Source: Ruminococcaceae bacterium UBA5904 (GTDB lineage Bacteria > Bacillota > Clostridia > Oscillospirales > Acutalibacteraceae). Taken from it: a stretch of DNA of 8,498 nt. The stretch spans positions 1-8,498 of the forward strand of contig DJEG01000081.1 in assembly GCA_002431305.1 (NCBI GenBank). Direction: 5' to 3'. The notes beneath the pieces were generated by a model. That model did no database searches. It was given only the letters and a program-made list of their open reading frames with translations, and was not told the DNA's origin. Positions within the stretch are counted from its first letter, which is position 1; each line of letters starts with the position of its first letter. Shown one piece after another: positions 1-5,942 of this stretch. Both the position numbers and the translations under genes were made by a program.

Positions 1-41
1 ATTTATAAAAAAATTTTATATCTGTCTGTATAAAAAAATTG

Positions 42-71
42 TTGACAAAATACAAAAAAATGGTATATAAT
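42..71 (+). promoter_or_regulatory. SigA-type promoter of the SigH-like sigma gene
   Basis: The -35 TTGACA (42-47) and -10 TATAAT (66-71) are both perfect, separated by 18 bp. Transcription should start near 78, giving a leader of about 40 nt. The flanks are very rich in A and T (1-60), including A-tracts that could act as an UP element. No operator is evident. Confidence 0.8.
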
Positions 72-117
72 CATAATTGTATTAATAAAAACTATCATCA
101 TACGAACGGATTATATT

Positions 118-738
118 ATGAGTTTATCATTTTCCGGTTCCGAAGGAAGCACCCCCGACGGCATTCTCATATCAAAATGCCGGTCGGGAGACAAAAAAGC
201 TCTTGCCGAGTTGATCACAAAATATACTCCCATGATAAGAAGTGCCGCGGGCGGTTTTTCGGCTGTTATGCTTGACTCGGACGACATTGCGCAGGAGGGC
301 ATGCTGGGATTCATAAATGCGGTATACACTTATGACCCCGACAAATCCGATGCGTCATTTTCAACATATGCTTACGCATGCGTAAGAAACCGTATTACGT
401 CCGCGATTCGCTCGCTCGAGGCAAAAAAACGCTCTGCTGACGGCGGATTAATCAATATTGACGACGTATCGGATTCTGACGCAGGCGAGGACTCCGCCCC
501 GGAAACAAAACTCATAGAACGGGAACAGTATGCAGAGTTATTGAACAGTTTTTACTCGGTCCTGTCTGACTTTGAAAAAAAAGTTCTGTCCATGTATCTT
601 TCCGGTTACACTTATAACGAAATATCACATCGGCTTAATATTGAGAAAAAATCGGCAGATAACGCATTGCAGAGAATAAAACGAAAACTGCGCGCCGCTT
701 CACTTAAGCCGGATAATCATGGCGCAAAGCCCGGCTGA
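118..738 (+). CDS. SigH (Spo0H)-like sigma-70 family RNA polymerase sigma factor
   Basis: This 206-residue protein recruits RNA polymerase to a promoter set. Region 2 spans about residues 25-100, with the core-binding/-10 recognition segment DDIAQEGMLGF at 55-65 and the continuation FSTYAYACVRNRITSAI at 81-97. An acidic linker (about 112-130) leads to region 4 at 145-195, whose helix-turn-helix contains YNEIS and DNALQRIKRKL. That last motif closely matches Bacillus SigH, which has DNALQRVKRKL at the same place. Regions 1.1 and 3 are absent and the length is close to SigH (about 218 aa). SigH controls early sporulation and stationary-phase genes in Bacillus; whether this protein does so here is inference, since several SigH-like paralogues exist in Clostridia. 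The ribosome-binding site before ATG 118 is weak (CGGA at 107-110). It has a consensus vegetative promoter and lies 81 bp upstream of a zinc-ribbon gene with no clear terminator between, so the two may be cotranscribed. Confidence 0.85.
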   Translation: MSLSFSGSEGSTPDGILISKCRSGDKKALAELITKYTPMIRSAAGGFSAVMLDSDDIAQEGMLGFINAVYTYDPDKSDASFSTYAYACVRNRITSAIRSLEAKKRSADGGLINIDDVSDSDAGEDSAPETKLIEREQYAELLNSFYSVLSDFEKKVLSMYLSGYTYNEISHRLNIEKKSADNALQRIKRKLRAASLKPDNHGAKPG

Positions 739-819
739 CAGTCGGTTTTTGGATATATGTCCCAAAGCGGGCGTACCGCGCTGGGGCGAATACTTTTTTT
801 ATTCAAGCGAGGTAACACT

Positions 820-1101
820 ATGTACGAAGACAAGACAATTGTATGCAGAGACTGCGGTCAGGAATTCGTGTTCACCGCCGGTGAGCAGGAGTTTTACGCA
901 GAAAAAGGACTCACGAATGAGCCCAAGACCTGTAAGGCATGCCGTATTGCACGCAAACAGGCCGGCAGACCCGAAAGAAAACTTTACACGGCAGTCTGCG
1001 CAGAATGCGGCGGTGAGGCTAAGGTTCCCTTTGAACCACATGATGACAGCTCTGTCCTTTGCAGTGCATGCTATGCTAAAAAACTTGCGGCTAAGGGATA
1101 A
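820..1101 (+). CDS. small protein with two zinc ribbons (zf-trcl type)
   Basis: A 93-residue protein with two treble-clef/zinc-ribbon units. The first has C9/C12 and C38/C41 and includes the family signature QEFVFTAGEQEFYAEKG (14-30). The second has C60/C63 and C81/C84 around VPFEP (69-73). Each set of four Cys should bind one Zn. This is a common small clostridial protein family of unknown molecular role; nucleic-acid or protein binding is only a guess. I chose ATG 820 because GAGG (809-812) sits 7 nt upstream and because family homologues begin with MYEDKTIVC-like sequence. An in-frame ATG at 757 would add 21 residues unlike the family and has no good ribosome-binding site. It follows the sigma gene by 81 bp with no recognisable promoter between them, and it is followed by two hairpins. 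Confidence 0.85.
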   Translation: MYEDKTIVCRDCGQEFVFTAGEQEFYAEKGLTNEPKTCKACRIARKQAGRPERKLYTAVCAECGGEAKVPFEPHDDSSVLCSACYAKKLAAKG

Positions 1102-1146
1102 TTCCGATACGCCGATCAATATAACAGCATAAAAAATATATAACCT

Positions 1147-1188
1147 AAACGCCGGAGAATCACGCCGGCGTTTTAAACTGCTTTTTTT
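1147..1188 (+). terminator. intrinsic terminator after the zinc-ribbon gene
   Basis: A perfect 9-bp stem, AAACGCCGG (1147-1155) with CCGGCGTTT (1165-1173), has a 9-nt loop. TTTT follows directly (1171-1174), with a second T-run at 1182-1188. It lies 46 bp after the stop codon at 1101. Confidence 0.8.
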
Positions 1189-1190
1189 GA

Positions 1191-1222
1191 AAAATCGGCT
1201 TGACAGATGTCAAGTCGATTTT
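1191..1222. terminator. second terminator-like inverted repeat (bidirectional)
   Basis: Two 15-bp arms (1191-1205 and 1208-1222) flank a central GA. They are complementary except for one G-T wobble (G1198/T1215). The A-run at the left and T-run at the right let it work as an intrinsic terminator on either strand. It lies only 17 bp after the first terminator stem. No minus-strand gene ends here, so it is either a backup terminator or a dispersed palindromic repeat. Confidence 0.55.
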
Positions 1223-1263
1223 CATATTCAGAACATTCCACTTGCACGCCCGGATATTTAAAT

Positions 1264-1292
1264 GTATATATAAAGAAAAATTACAAATAATA
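1264..1292 (+). promoter_or_regulatory. possible forespore (SigG-type) promoter of spoVAE
   Basis: GTATA (1264-1268) fits the SigG -35 consensus GHATR. AATAATA (1286-1292) fits 6 of 7 positions of the SigG -10 consensus CATWHTA, with a 17-bp spacer. The predicted start near 1299 leaves only about 16 nt before ATG 1315, with GAGGTG at 1301-1306 almost at the 5' end. SigG control is known for spoVA operons; the match in this AT-rich stretch could be chance. Confidence 0.3.
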
Positions 1293-1314
1293 TCCGCGCA
1301 GAGGTGTTATATAT

Positions 1315-1668
1315 ATGATTTTTCTCAAAGCATTTCTTATCGGCGGGCTTATATGCGTCGTCGGTCAGCTTCTAATCGACCTTACGGCGCTGACTCCGGC
1401 GCGTATCCTCGTCGGGTTCGTCGTTGCGGGCGTGATTTTATCCGCAGTCGGACTGTACAAACCGTTTGCCGAATTCGCGCAGGCGGGAGCGGCGGTTCCG
1501 CTGACGGGATTCGGTCACGTACTGTGTGAAGGAACAAAAAAAGCCGTAGACGAACAGGGACTTCTCGGTGCGCTGACGGGTCCAATGACAGCGGGAAGCG
1601 CGGGAATTATGGCCGCGCTGTTGTCGGGACTCGTAGTTTCGCTTTTTGCAAAGCCAAAATCAAAATAA
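1315..1668 (+). CDS. spoVAE: stage V sporulation protein AE (SpoVAE)
   Basis: A 117-residue, very hydrophobic inner-membrane protein of the SpoVA family, whose members move Ca-dipicolinic acid into the forespore and release it at germination. Family landmarks seen: GLICVVGQLLID (11-22) in the first membrane segment, LTP (26-28), GLYKP (46-50), and FAQAGAAVPLTGFG (54-67). A Gly/Ala-rich membrane segment fills about 90-112, before a short basic tail. Length agrees with Bacillus SpoVAEb (about 116). GAGGTG (1301-1306) lies 8 nt before ATG 1315. In most spore formers this gene sits behind spoVAC and spoVAD; here neither is adjacent. The upstream gene is closed off by two terminators, so it must have its own promoter. 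No terminator follows, and the htpG promoter begins 15 bp after its stop codon. Confidence 0.92.
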   Translation: MIFLKAFLIGGLICVVGQLLIDLTALTPARILVGFVVAGVILSAVGLYKPFAEFAQAGAAVPLTGFGHVLCEGTKKAVDEQGLLGALTGPMTAGSAGIMAALLSGLVVSLFAKPKSK

Positions 1669-1683
1669 ATTGCGTTCTCCCTC

Positions 1684-1711
1684 TTGACAAATCAAAAAAA
1701 CGGATTATACT
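1684..1711 (+). promoter_or_regulatory. SigA-type promoter of htpG
   Basis: TTGACA (1684-1689) and TATACT (1706-1711) are separated by 16 bp. The predicted start near 1718 falls at the left arm of the CIRCE element, so a repressor bound there would block initiation directly. Confidence 0.8.
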
Positions 1712-1716
1712 ATATA

Positions 1717-1743
1717 TTAGCACTCGAAATACAAGAGTGCTAA
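1717..1743 (+). promoter_or_regulatory. CIRCE element (HrcA operator)
   Basis: TTAGCACTC (1717-1725), nine spacer bases and GAGTGCTAA (1735-1743) match the CIRCE consensus at every arm position. HrcA binds this palindrome as a heat-shock repressor, typically before groESL and hrcA-grpE-dnaK. Here it covers the transcription start of htpG. hrcA itself is not in the window. Confidence 0.96.
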
Positions 1744-1768
1744 TATTTCTTTTCAAAGGTGACGTATC

Positions 1769-3661
1769 ATGAAGAAAAAACAGTTTAAAGCAGAATCAAA
1801 AAAACTGCTTGACATGATGATCAACTCTATATATACGCATAAGGAAATCTTTTTAAGAGAGCTTATCTCAAACGCAAGCGACGCTATCGACAAACTTTAT
1901 TTTCGTTCGCTTACCGACGAGAGCGTAGGCAAGAATAAAGAGGACTTTTTCATTAAAGTCGACATTGACAAAGAGAACAGAAACCTTATCATCACCGATA
2001 ACGGTATCGGTATGACGAGCGAGGAACTCGAAAACAACCTCGGCACGATCGCCAAGAGCGGTTCTCTCGATTTTAAGAAAGACAACGCGGAGTCGGACAA
2101 AAAAGACGACGTTGAGATTATCGGTCAGTTCGGCGTAGGATTCTATTCTGCGTTTATGGTAAGCGACCTCGTTACGGTCGAGAGCAAGGCTTTCGGCTCG
2201 GATCAGGCATACCGCTGGACTTCGACCGGTGCGGACGGCTACACGATCGAGCCGTGCGATAAGGAGGATGTCGGCACCGTCATCACTCTTCACATAAAAG
2301 AGGACACGGAAAACGAGAAGTACGACGAATTCCTTGAAACATACAAAATCAGCGGACTTATCAAAAAGTATTCCGATTATATAAGATACCCCATCAAAAT
2401 GGATTTCGAATCCTCCCGTCCCGTCGAGGGCAAGGAGGGCGAGTACGAATCATTTACAGAAACGCGCACCGTCAACAGCATGATTCCGCTTTGGAGAAAG
2501 AATAAGAGCGAAATTACGGAAGAAGAGTACGACCGTTTCTACTCCGAAAAATTCTACGATTTCGAAAAGCCCGCAAAGGTTATACACACAAAGACCGAGG
2601 GTCAGGCAACGTTCGACGCGCTTATGTTTATCCCGAAAAAGCCCGCGTATGACTATTATTCAAAGGAATTCGAAAAGGGTCTCGCGCTTTATTCAAACGG
2701 CGTTCTTATCATGGACAAGTGTCCCGACCTGCTCCCCGACTATTTCAGCTTCGTAAGAGGTCTCGTCGACAGCGCAGACCTGTCGCTTAATATTTCGCGT
2801 GAAGTACTCCAGCACGACCATCAGCTCAAGCTCATTGCCAGAACCATTGAGAAAAAGATTAAAAACGAGCTTACGAAAATGCTCAACAACGAGCGTGAAG
2901 CGTACGAAGAATTCTATAAATCGTTCGGCGTTCAGCTGAAGTTCGGAATTTACAACGAATTCGGCGCGCACAAGGATTCTCTCAAAGACCTCGTAATGTT
3001 CTATTCATCAACCGAGAAAAAGCTCGTCACTCTTTCCGAATACGTTTCGAGAATGAAAGACGGACAGGATAAAATCTATTATGCGTGCGGCGACAGCGTA
3101 GAGAAAATCGACATGCTCCCGCAGACCGACGCTCTTAAAGAAAAAGGTTACGAAGTTCTTTACTGCACGGACAACGTCGACGAATTCGCGCTGAAGATGC
3201 TCGACGAGTACGACGGCAAAAAATTTGCAAATGTCTGCGCCGAGGAAATCGACCTTTCGACAGAAGACGAGAAAAAACAGCTTGAAGAGCAGAACGAATC
3301 GGGCAAGGACATGCTCGAAGAAATGAAGAACATCCTTTCGGGCGCGGTTCAGTCGGTTAAATTTACAAACAGACTCAAAAACTACCCCGCCTGCCTTTCG
3401 AGCGAGGGCAATATCTCCGTTGAAATGGAGAAAATACTCAACTCCATGCCCACGGATAACAAAGTCAAAGCCGATATCGTTCTCGAATTAAACGCCTCTC
3501 ATCCTGTATCGGAGAAACTTAAAACCCTGTACACGGAGGACAAGGATTCGTTTAAAAAATTTACGAAACTCCTTTACGACCAGGCTCGCCTCATCGGCGG
3601 CATGACGATCGAAAACCCGTCGGAATTTATAAATATGATTTCGGAGCTTATGGTTAAATAA
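1769..3661 (+). CDS. htpG: molecular chaperone HtpG (bacterial Hsp90)
   Basis: A 630-residue cytosolic ATP-dependent chaperone that works as a dimer on late folding intermediates, normally with DnaK. The N-terminal GHKL ATPase domain shows ELISNASDA (31-39, general-base E31 and Mg-binding N35), the nucleotide-binding D77 in TDNGIGM, GTIAKSG (92-98) and the glycine-rich lid IGQFGVGFYSAF (118-129). The middle domain carries LNISREVLQ with R344, the counterpart of the Arg that contacts the ATP gamma-phosphate. The C-terminal dimerisation domain is complete. There is no MEEVD tail, as expected for bacteria. The length matches the family (about 620-630). AAAGGTGA (1755-1762) supports ATG 1769. Its own promoter with a perfect CIRCE site predicts induction by heat and protein unfolding through HrcA. 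Transcription ends at the hairpin at 3678-3717. Confidence 0.98.
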   Translation: MKKKQFKAESKKLLDMMINSIYTHKEIFLRELISNASDAIDKLYFRSLTDESVGKNKEDFFIKVDIDKENRNLIITDNGIGMTSEELENNLGTIAKSGSLDFKKDNAESDKKDDVEIIGQFGVGFYSAFMVSDLVTVESKAFGSDQAYRWTSTGADGYTIEPCDKEDVGTVITLHIKEDTENEKYDEFLETYKISGLIKKYSDYIRYPIKMDFESSRPVEGKEGEYESFTETRTVNSMIPLWRKNKSEITEEEYDRFYSEKFYDFEKPAKVIHTKTEGQATFDALMFIPKKPAYDYYSKEFEKGLALYSNGVLIMDKCPDLLPDYFSFVRGLVDSADLSLNISREVLQHDHQLKLIARTIEKKIKNELTKMLNNEREAYEEFYKSFGVQLKFGIYNEFGAHKDSLKDLVMFYSSTEKKLVTLSEYVSRMKDGQDKIYYACGDSVEKIDMLPQTDALKEKGYEVLYCTDNVDEFALKMLDEYDGKKFANVCAEEIDLSTEDEKKQLEEQNESGKDMLEEMKNILSGAVQSVKFTNRLKNYPACLSSEGNISVEMEKILNSMPTDNKVKADIVLELNASHPVSEKLKTLYTEDKDSFKKFTKLLYDQARLIGGMTIENPSEFINMISELMVK

Positions 3662-3677
3662 AATCCGAATAATATAA

Positions 3678-3717
3678 AAAAGCGCGGAATGTTCATCATG
3701 AGACATTCCGTGCTTTT
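3678..3717. terminator. bidirectional terminator between htpG and the XRE gene
   Basis: Arms of 15 nt (3678-3692 and 3703-3717) pair with a single G-T wobble around a 10-nt loop. The A-run on the left and T-run on the right make it usable on both strands. It lies 17 bp after the htpG stop and 27 bp beyond the stop of the converging regulator gene. Confidence 0.88.
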
Positions 3718-3743
3718 CACTTTTTGTGTGCAGCACCGCATTT

Positions 3744-4355
3744 TTAACCCTGCTTTTTAAATCCCTTGCTCACCGTACTCTCTATATATTTTTCCGTTTC
3801 CTTTACGACCGTATGTATATAGACCTGCTCCTCGCCGAAGCGGTCTTCACACTTTTCGCACTCGGCGCGTTTTCTCGTTAGTTTATCGGATATGCACGCC
3901 AGCAAAATTTCGCTGTTCTCCCTGCCGAGGGAAAATAAATTATCGTCGACAAGCCCCGCGTCGGAGGCGAGCAGAGTCATCCTGTATGCGCTTATCATCA
4001 GGGCGCGGTAAAATCTCTTTGCCGTGCTGCCGCCGGCCTCGCTCATTTTATTTCCTATCATAAGCACCGTTCTGTACAGCGTCTGAACGCTTGCTTCGCG
4101 GTCCGTCACAAGCTCCGACTGTGAAAAAAAATCGTTAAAGCCATGCCGGTTCTGACTCATTCCGAGCATATAGTCCGCCGTAACGTCATAATATCTGCAC
4201 GCCTTTACGATAAAATCCATTCCGCACTCGCGTATTCCCTTTTCATAATGCGATAAAAGAGCCTGCGAAACGCCGAGAACCGACGCGGCCTCTTTCTGAC
4301 TTATGTCCTTTTCTTTTCTCAGGGAAGAAAGTCTTGAAGCAATATTGACGTTCAT
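3744..4355 (-). CDS. XRE-family helix-turn-helix transcriptional regulator
   Basis: A 203-residue protein. An N-terminal Cro/C1-type helix-turn-helix covers about residues 3-64 (IASRLSSLRKEKDISQKEAA, then LGVSQALLSHYEKG), ending in the typical YYDVTADYMLG. The remaining 135 residues look helical, without a recognised enzyme or ligand domain, and contain a CEKC pair. I prefer ATG 4355 over GTG 4364: on the minus strand GAGGTG lies 6 nt before that ATG, and using the GTG would place the ribosome-binding site inside the gene. Its promoter overlaps a dyad and the promoter of the divergent phosphatase-fold gene, so autorepression and control of that neighbour are likely (inference). The effector is not known. 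The gene converges on htpG and shares its terminator. Confidence 0.88.
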   Translation of the reverse strand: MNVNIASRLSSLRKEKDISQKEAASVLGVSQALLSHYEKGIRECGMDFIVKACRYYDVTADYMLGMSQNRHGFNDFFSQSELVTDREASVQTLYRTVLMIGNKMSEAGGSTAKRFYRALMISAYRMTLLASDAGLVDDNLFSLGRENSEILLACISDKLTRKRAECEKCEDRFGEEQVYIHTVVKETEKYIESTVSKGFKKQG

Positions 4356-4357
4356 GC

Positions 4358-4386
4358 TTGACACCTCATTATACTTGTTGTATAGT
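4358..4386 (+). promoter_or_regulatory. promoter of the histidine-phosphatase-fold gene
   Basis: TTGACA (4358-4363) and TATAGT (4381-4386) have an ideal 17-bp spacer, giving a start near 4393 and a leader of about 33 nt. The -35 lies immediately upstream of the XRE gene's ATG (4355) and overlaps that gene's ribosome-binding site. The -10 overlaps the left half of the dyad at 4376-4397. Confidence 0.8.
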
Positions 4387-4397
4387 ATTTTACAACA
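4376..4397. promoter_or_regulatory. dyad operator, probable XRE binding site
   Basis: TGTTGTA (4376-4382), eight bases and TACAACA (4391-4397) form a perfect inverted repeat. It covers the -10 of the rightward promoter (4381-4386) and the -10 of the leftward promoter (4387-4392). Position, symmetry and the adjacent XRE gene suggest that the XRE dimer binds here and represses both genes; this is inference. Confidence 0.65.
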
Positions 4398-4415
4398 GAT
4401 AAAACGGATTGTAAA
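4387..4415 (-). promoter_or_regulatory. promoter of the XRE regulator
   Basis: On the minus strand TTTACA (4415-4410) and TAAAAT (4392-4387) have a 17-bp spacer, with a predicted start near 4380. A perfect TATAAT at 4373-4368 is also present, but using it would start the RNA inside the ribosome-binding site, so it is less likely. Confidence 0.6.
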
Positions 4416-4425
4416 GGAAAACGCA

Positions 4426-5118
4426 ATGAAAACATACAGAATTCATTTTATAAGAAACGGCATAACGACGGGAAATTTAGAGGGCAGATACATAGGGCAT
4501 ACGGACGAAGTTCTCGCGCCCGAGGGCGTAAATCAGATTAAAAATATGGACGAAACAATGATATATCCGTACTGCGACGTTGTATTTTCGAGTCCTTTAA
4601 AGCGTTGTCTCCAGACGGCTCATATAATCTACCCCGATAAGGAGCCTATTGTTATAAACGAGCTTATCGAGTGCAATTTCGGCGAATTCGAAAACAAAAC
4701 GGCGGACGAATTAAACGGCGACGAGGACTTTTTAAACTGGATAAAGGGCGGTAAGGACGCATGCCCTCCGCACGGCGAGTCAAGCGAGGAATTCGGCAAA
4801 AGAGTCGTCAAAGCCTTTAATAATATCGTCGAGGGACTTATAAAAACGGGCACGACCGACGCGGTAATCGTCGCGCACGGCGGAGTTATCATGACTATAC
4901 TCTCCGTATTCGGCTTCCCCGAGCAGGACATGACGGCATGGCGCGCGCCGGGCGGATGCGGATACACAATGATTATCACTCCGCAGATATGGTCGGCATT
5001 AAAAAAAGGCGAAGTCACCGCCGAAATCCCGCAGGAAAAACCGGGAAACGACAGCAATGACGACGATAATTTCGACGGAAACGACGACGTAAGCTGGAAT
5101 GTGCTTAACCTGAACTGA
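4426..5118 (+). CDS. histidine phosphatase (phosphoglycerate mutase) superfamily protein, catalytic His replaced by Asn
   Basis: A 230-residue protein with the branch-1 histidine phosphatase fold. Conserved parts seen are the phosphate pocket SSPLKRCLQTA (55-65, R60), the acid residue E82 in ELIECNFGEFE, and the second catalytic His H151 in VAHGGVI. The nucleophile motif, normally RHGxT, reads RNGIT (10-14): Asn11 is encoded by AAC at 4456, one base from CAC. His is the residue that carries the phosphate, so ordinary phosphatase or mutase activity is unlikely. The neighbouring sequence (T14, N17, LEGRYIG) is otherwise intact, arguing against a decayed gene. About 25 C-terminal residues form an Asp/Asn-rich tail beyond the fold. 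AAAGGA (4413-4418) supports ATG 4426; an in-frame ATG at 4303 would start inside the divergent XRE gene. It is probably controlled by that XRE protein. Its 3' end overlaps the converging membrane-protein gene by 14 bp. Confidence 0.88.
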   Translation: MKTYRIHFIRNGITTGNLEGRYIGHTDEVLAPEGVNQIKNMDETMIYPYCDVVFSSPLKRCLQTAHIIYPDKEPIVINELIECNFGEFENKTADELNGDEDFLNWIKGGKDACPPHGESSEEFGKRVVKAFNNIVEGLIKTGTTDAVIVAHGGVIMTILSVFGFPEQDMTAWRAPGGCGYTMIITPQIWSALKKGEVTAEIPQEKPGNDSNDDDNFDGNDDVSWNVLNLN

Positions 5119-5893
5119 ATTTACCCTGGCGGTCAATGATAAACGTGACTGCCTTTTCTTTTTTATCGGAAAGAAAAGAAAGCACGGCTTCGTGTTCTAC
5201 GGCGTTTTTCATCGCGATACAGTACGGTGCGGACAGTACAAACAAACTTAAAAAATCATATTTAATGTTTCTCATTTTTACGCCCATATATTTATTAAGA
5301 CTGCCGTTCATACTCTCACGGCTTTTCTTTATACTCGAAATAACGGAGCTGTCACGGCTTTTTAAAATATAATAATTCACCGCCGAAAATCTTAAATTAA
5401 GCAAAACCGAAACGTACGTCCCTGTGAGAATCAATAAACCGCTCAAAACCGACAGCATTAGCGCGGTCGGATAATACACTCCCTCGTTTTTTATTCTCAT
5501 AAACAATACAAATAAAATCACCGCGGGATAAACGAGAAACGCCGACAGGGTTAGTAATTTTAAGATATTTACCGTCATGTCCGTTAAAAATAATTTGAAA
5601 TAAAGTCCAATTCCCGCTCTTTTTAAGTGAACGGGTCTTACGGAGGGAAAATAAAAGCGAATTTCGCTTTTGACTTTTATAAATAAATACAACGCGTACG
5701 CCGTCAGCGAAACCGAAATAAACAAAATCGGAACATAAATCGGATAACCGCCTTTTATCACCGAGAATAAAAAACAGAATAAGCCGAAAAAGAAGAGTCC
5801 GCGCAGCAAAAACCGCGAAAACAATAAACAGAAATCGGCAAAAACCCGTCCTTTTATATCTTCTCTTGCCTCGTATTTTAAATTCGAATACAA
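5105..5893 (-). CDS. polytopic membrane protein of unknown function
   Basis: A 262-residue protein I do not recognise with certainty. Hydrophobic segments lie at about residues 28-46, 51-72, 110-132, 143-165 and, more weakly, 213-230. Basic loops follow the second and fourth segments. The N-terminus (LKYEAREDIKGR, 5-16) resembles the LKAEAR-ALKG opening of DUF975-type membrane proteins, a weak similarity that also favours starting near residue 1. The start is a TTG at 5893 with GGAGG 7 nt upstream. No ATG is available in frame until about residue 106. Unusually, that ribosome-binding site is the 3' arm of the aldolase gene's terminator hairpin and the TTG follows the T-run. No separate promoter is evident, so expression may depend on read-through from the aldolase gene. 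Its stop overlaps the 3' end of the phosphatase-fold gene by 14 bp. The gene is visibly more AT-rich than its neighbours. Confidence 0.72.
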   Translation of the reverse strand: MYSNLKYEAREDIKGRVFADFCLLFSRFLLRGLFFFGLFCFLFSVIKGGYPIYVPILFISVSLTAYALYLFIKVKSEIRFYFPSVRPVHLKRAGIGLYFKLFLTDMTVNILKLLTLSAFLVYPAVILFVLFMRIKNEGVYYPTALMLSVLSGLLILTGTYVSVLLNLRFSAVNYYILKSRDSSVISSIKKSRESMNGSLNKYMGVKMRNIKYDFLSLFVLSAPYCIAMKNAVEHEAVLSFLSDKKEKAVTFIIDRQGKFSSG

Positions 5894-5925
5894 AAAACCG
5901 CCTCCGACATTATTATCGGAGACGG
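5892..5925 (-). terminator. intrinsic terminator of the aldolase gene, overlapping the next gene's start
   Basis: Read on the minus strand, CCGTCTCCGA (5925-5916) pairs with TCGGAGGCGG (5907-5898) over 10 bp with one G-T wobble. The loop is 8 nt and is followed by TTTTTT (5897-5892). It lies 17 bp after the aldolase stop codon. The 3' arm supplies the GGAGG (5905-5901) used by the membrane-protein gene. Confidence 0.82.
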
Positions 5926-5942
5926 CTGTATTTTTTATACGA

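Noticed and set aside
4..20. AT-only inverted repeat TATAAAA/TTTTATA upstream of the sigma gene promoter
   Set aside because: Low-complexity AT sequence pairs by chance; there is no gene end nearby in the window to support a terminator.
764..798. GC-rich possible hairpin followed by a T-run between the sigma gene and the zinc-ribbon gene
   Set aside because: The stem needs a bulge and the T-run starts more than 10 nt after it, so it does not make a convincing intrinsic terminator.
757..819. Upstream in-frame ATG that would extend the zinc-ribbon protein by 21 residues
   Set aside because: There is no good ribosome-binding site, the added residues are unlike the family, and ATG 820 has a well-placed GAGG.
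1868..2293. Long antisense open frame inside htpG
   Set aside because: It is a shadow of the htpG reading frame, with no ribosome-binding site or recognisable domain; htpG itself is unambiguous.
4368..4373. Perfect minus-strand TATAAT close to the XRE start
   Set aside because: It would start transcription within the ribosome-binding site; the TTTACA/TAAAAT pair further upstream is better placed.
4303..4425. In-frame ATG extending the phosphatase-fold protein by 41 residues into the XRE gene
   Set aside because: The extension runs antisense through the XRE coding start and promoter region; ATG 4426 has AAAGGA upstream and starts at the family's usual first strand.
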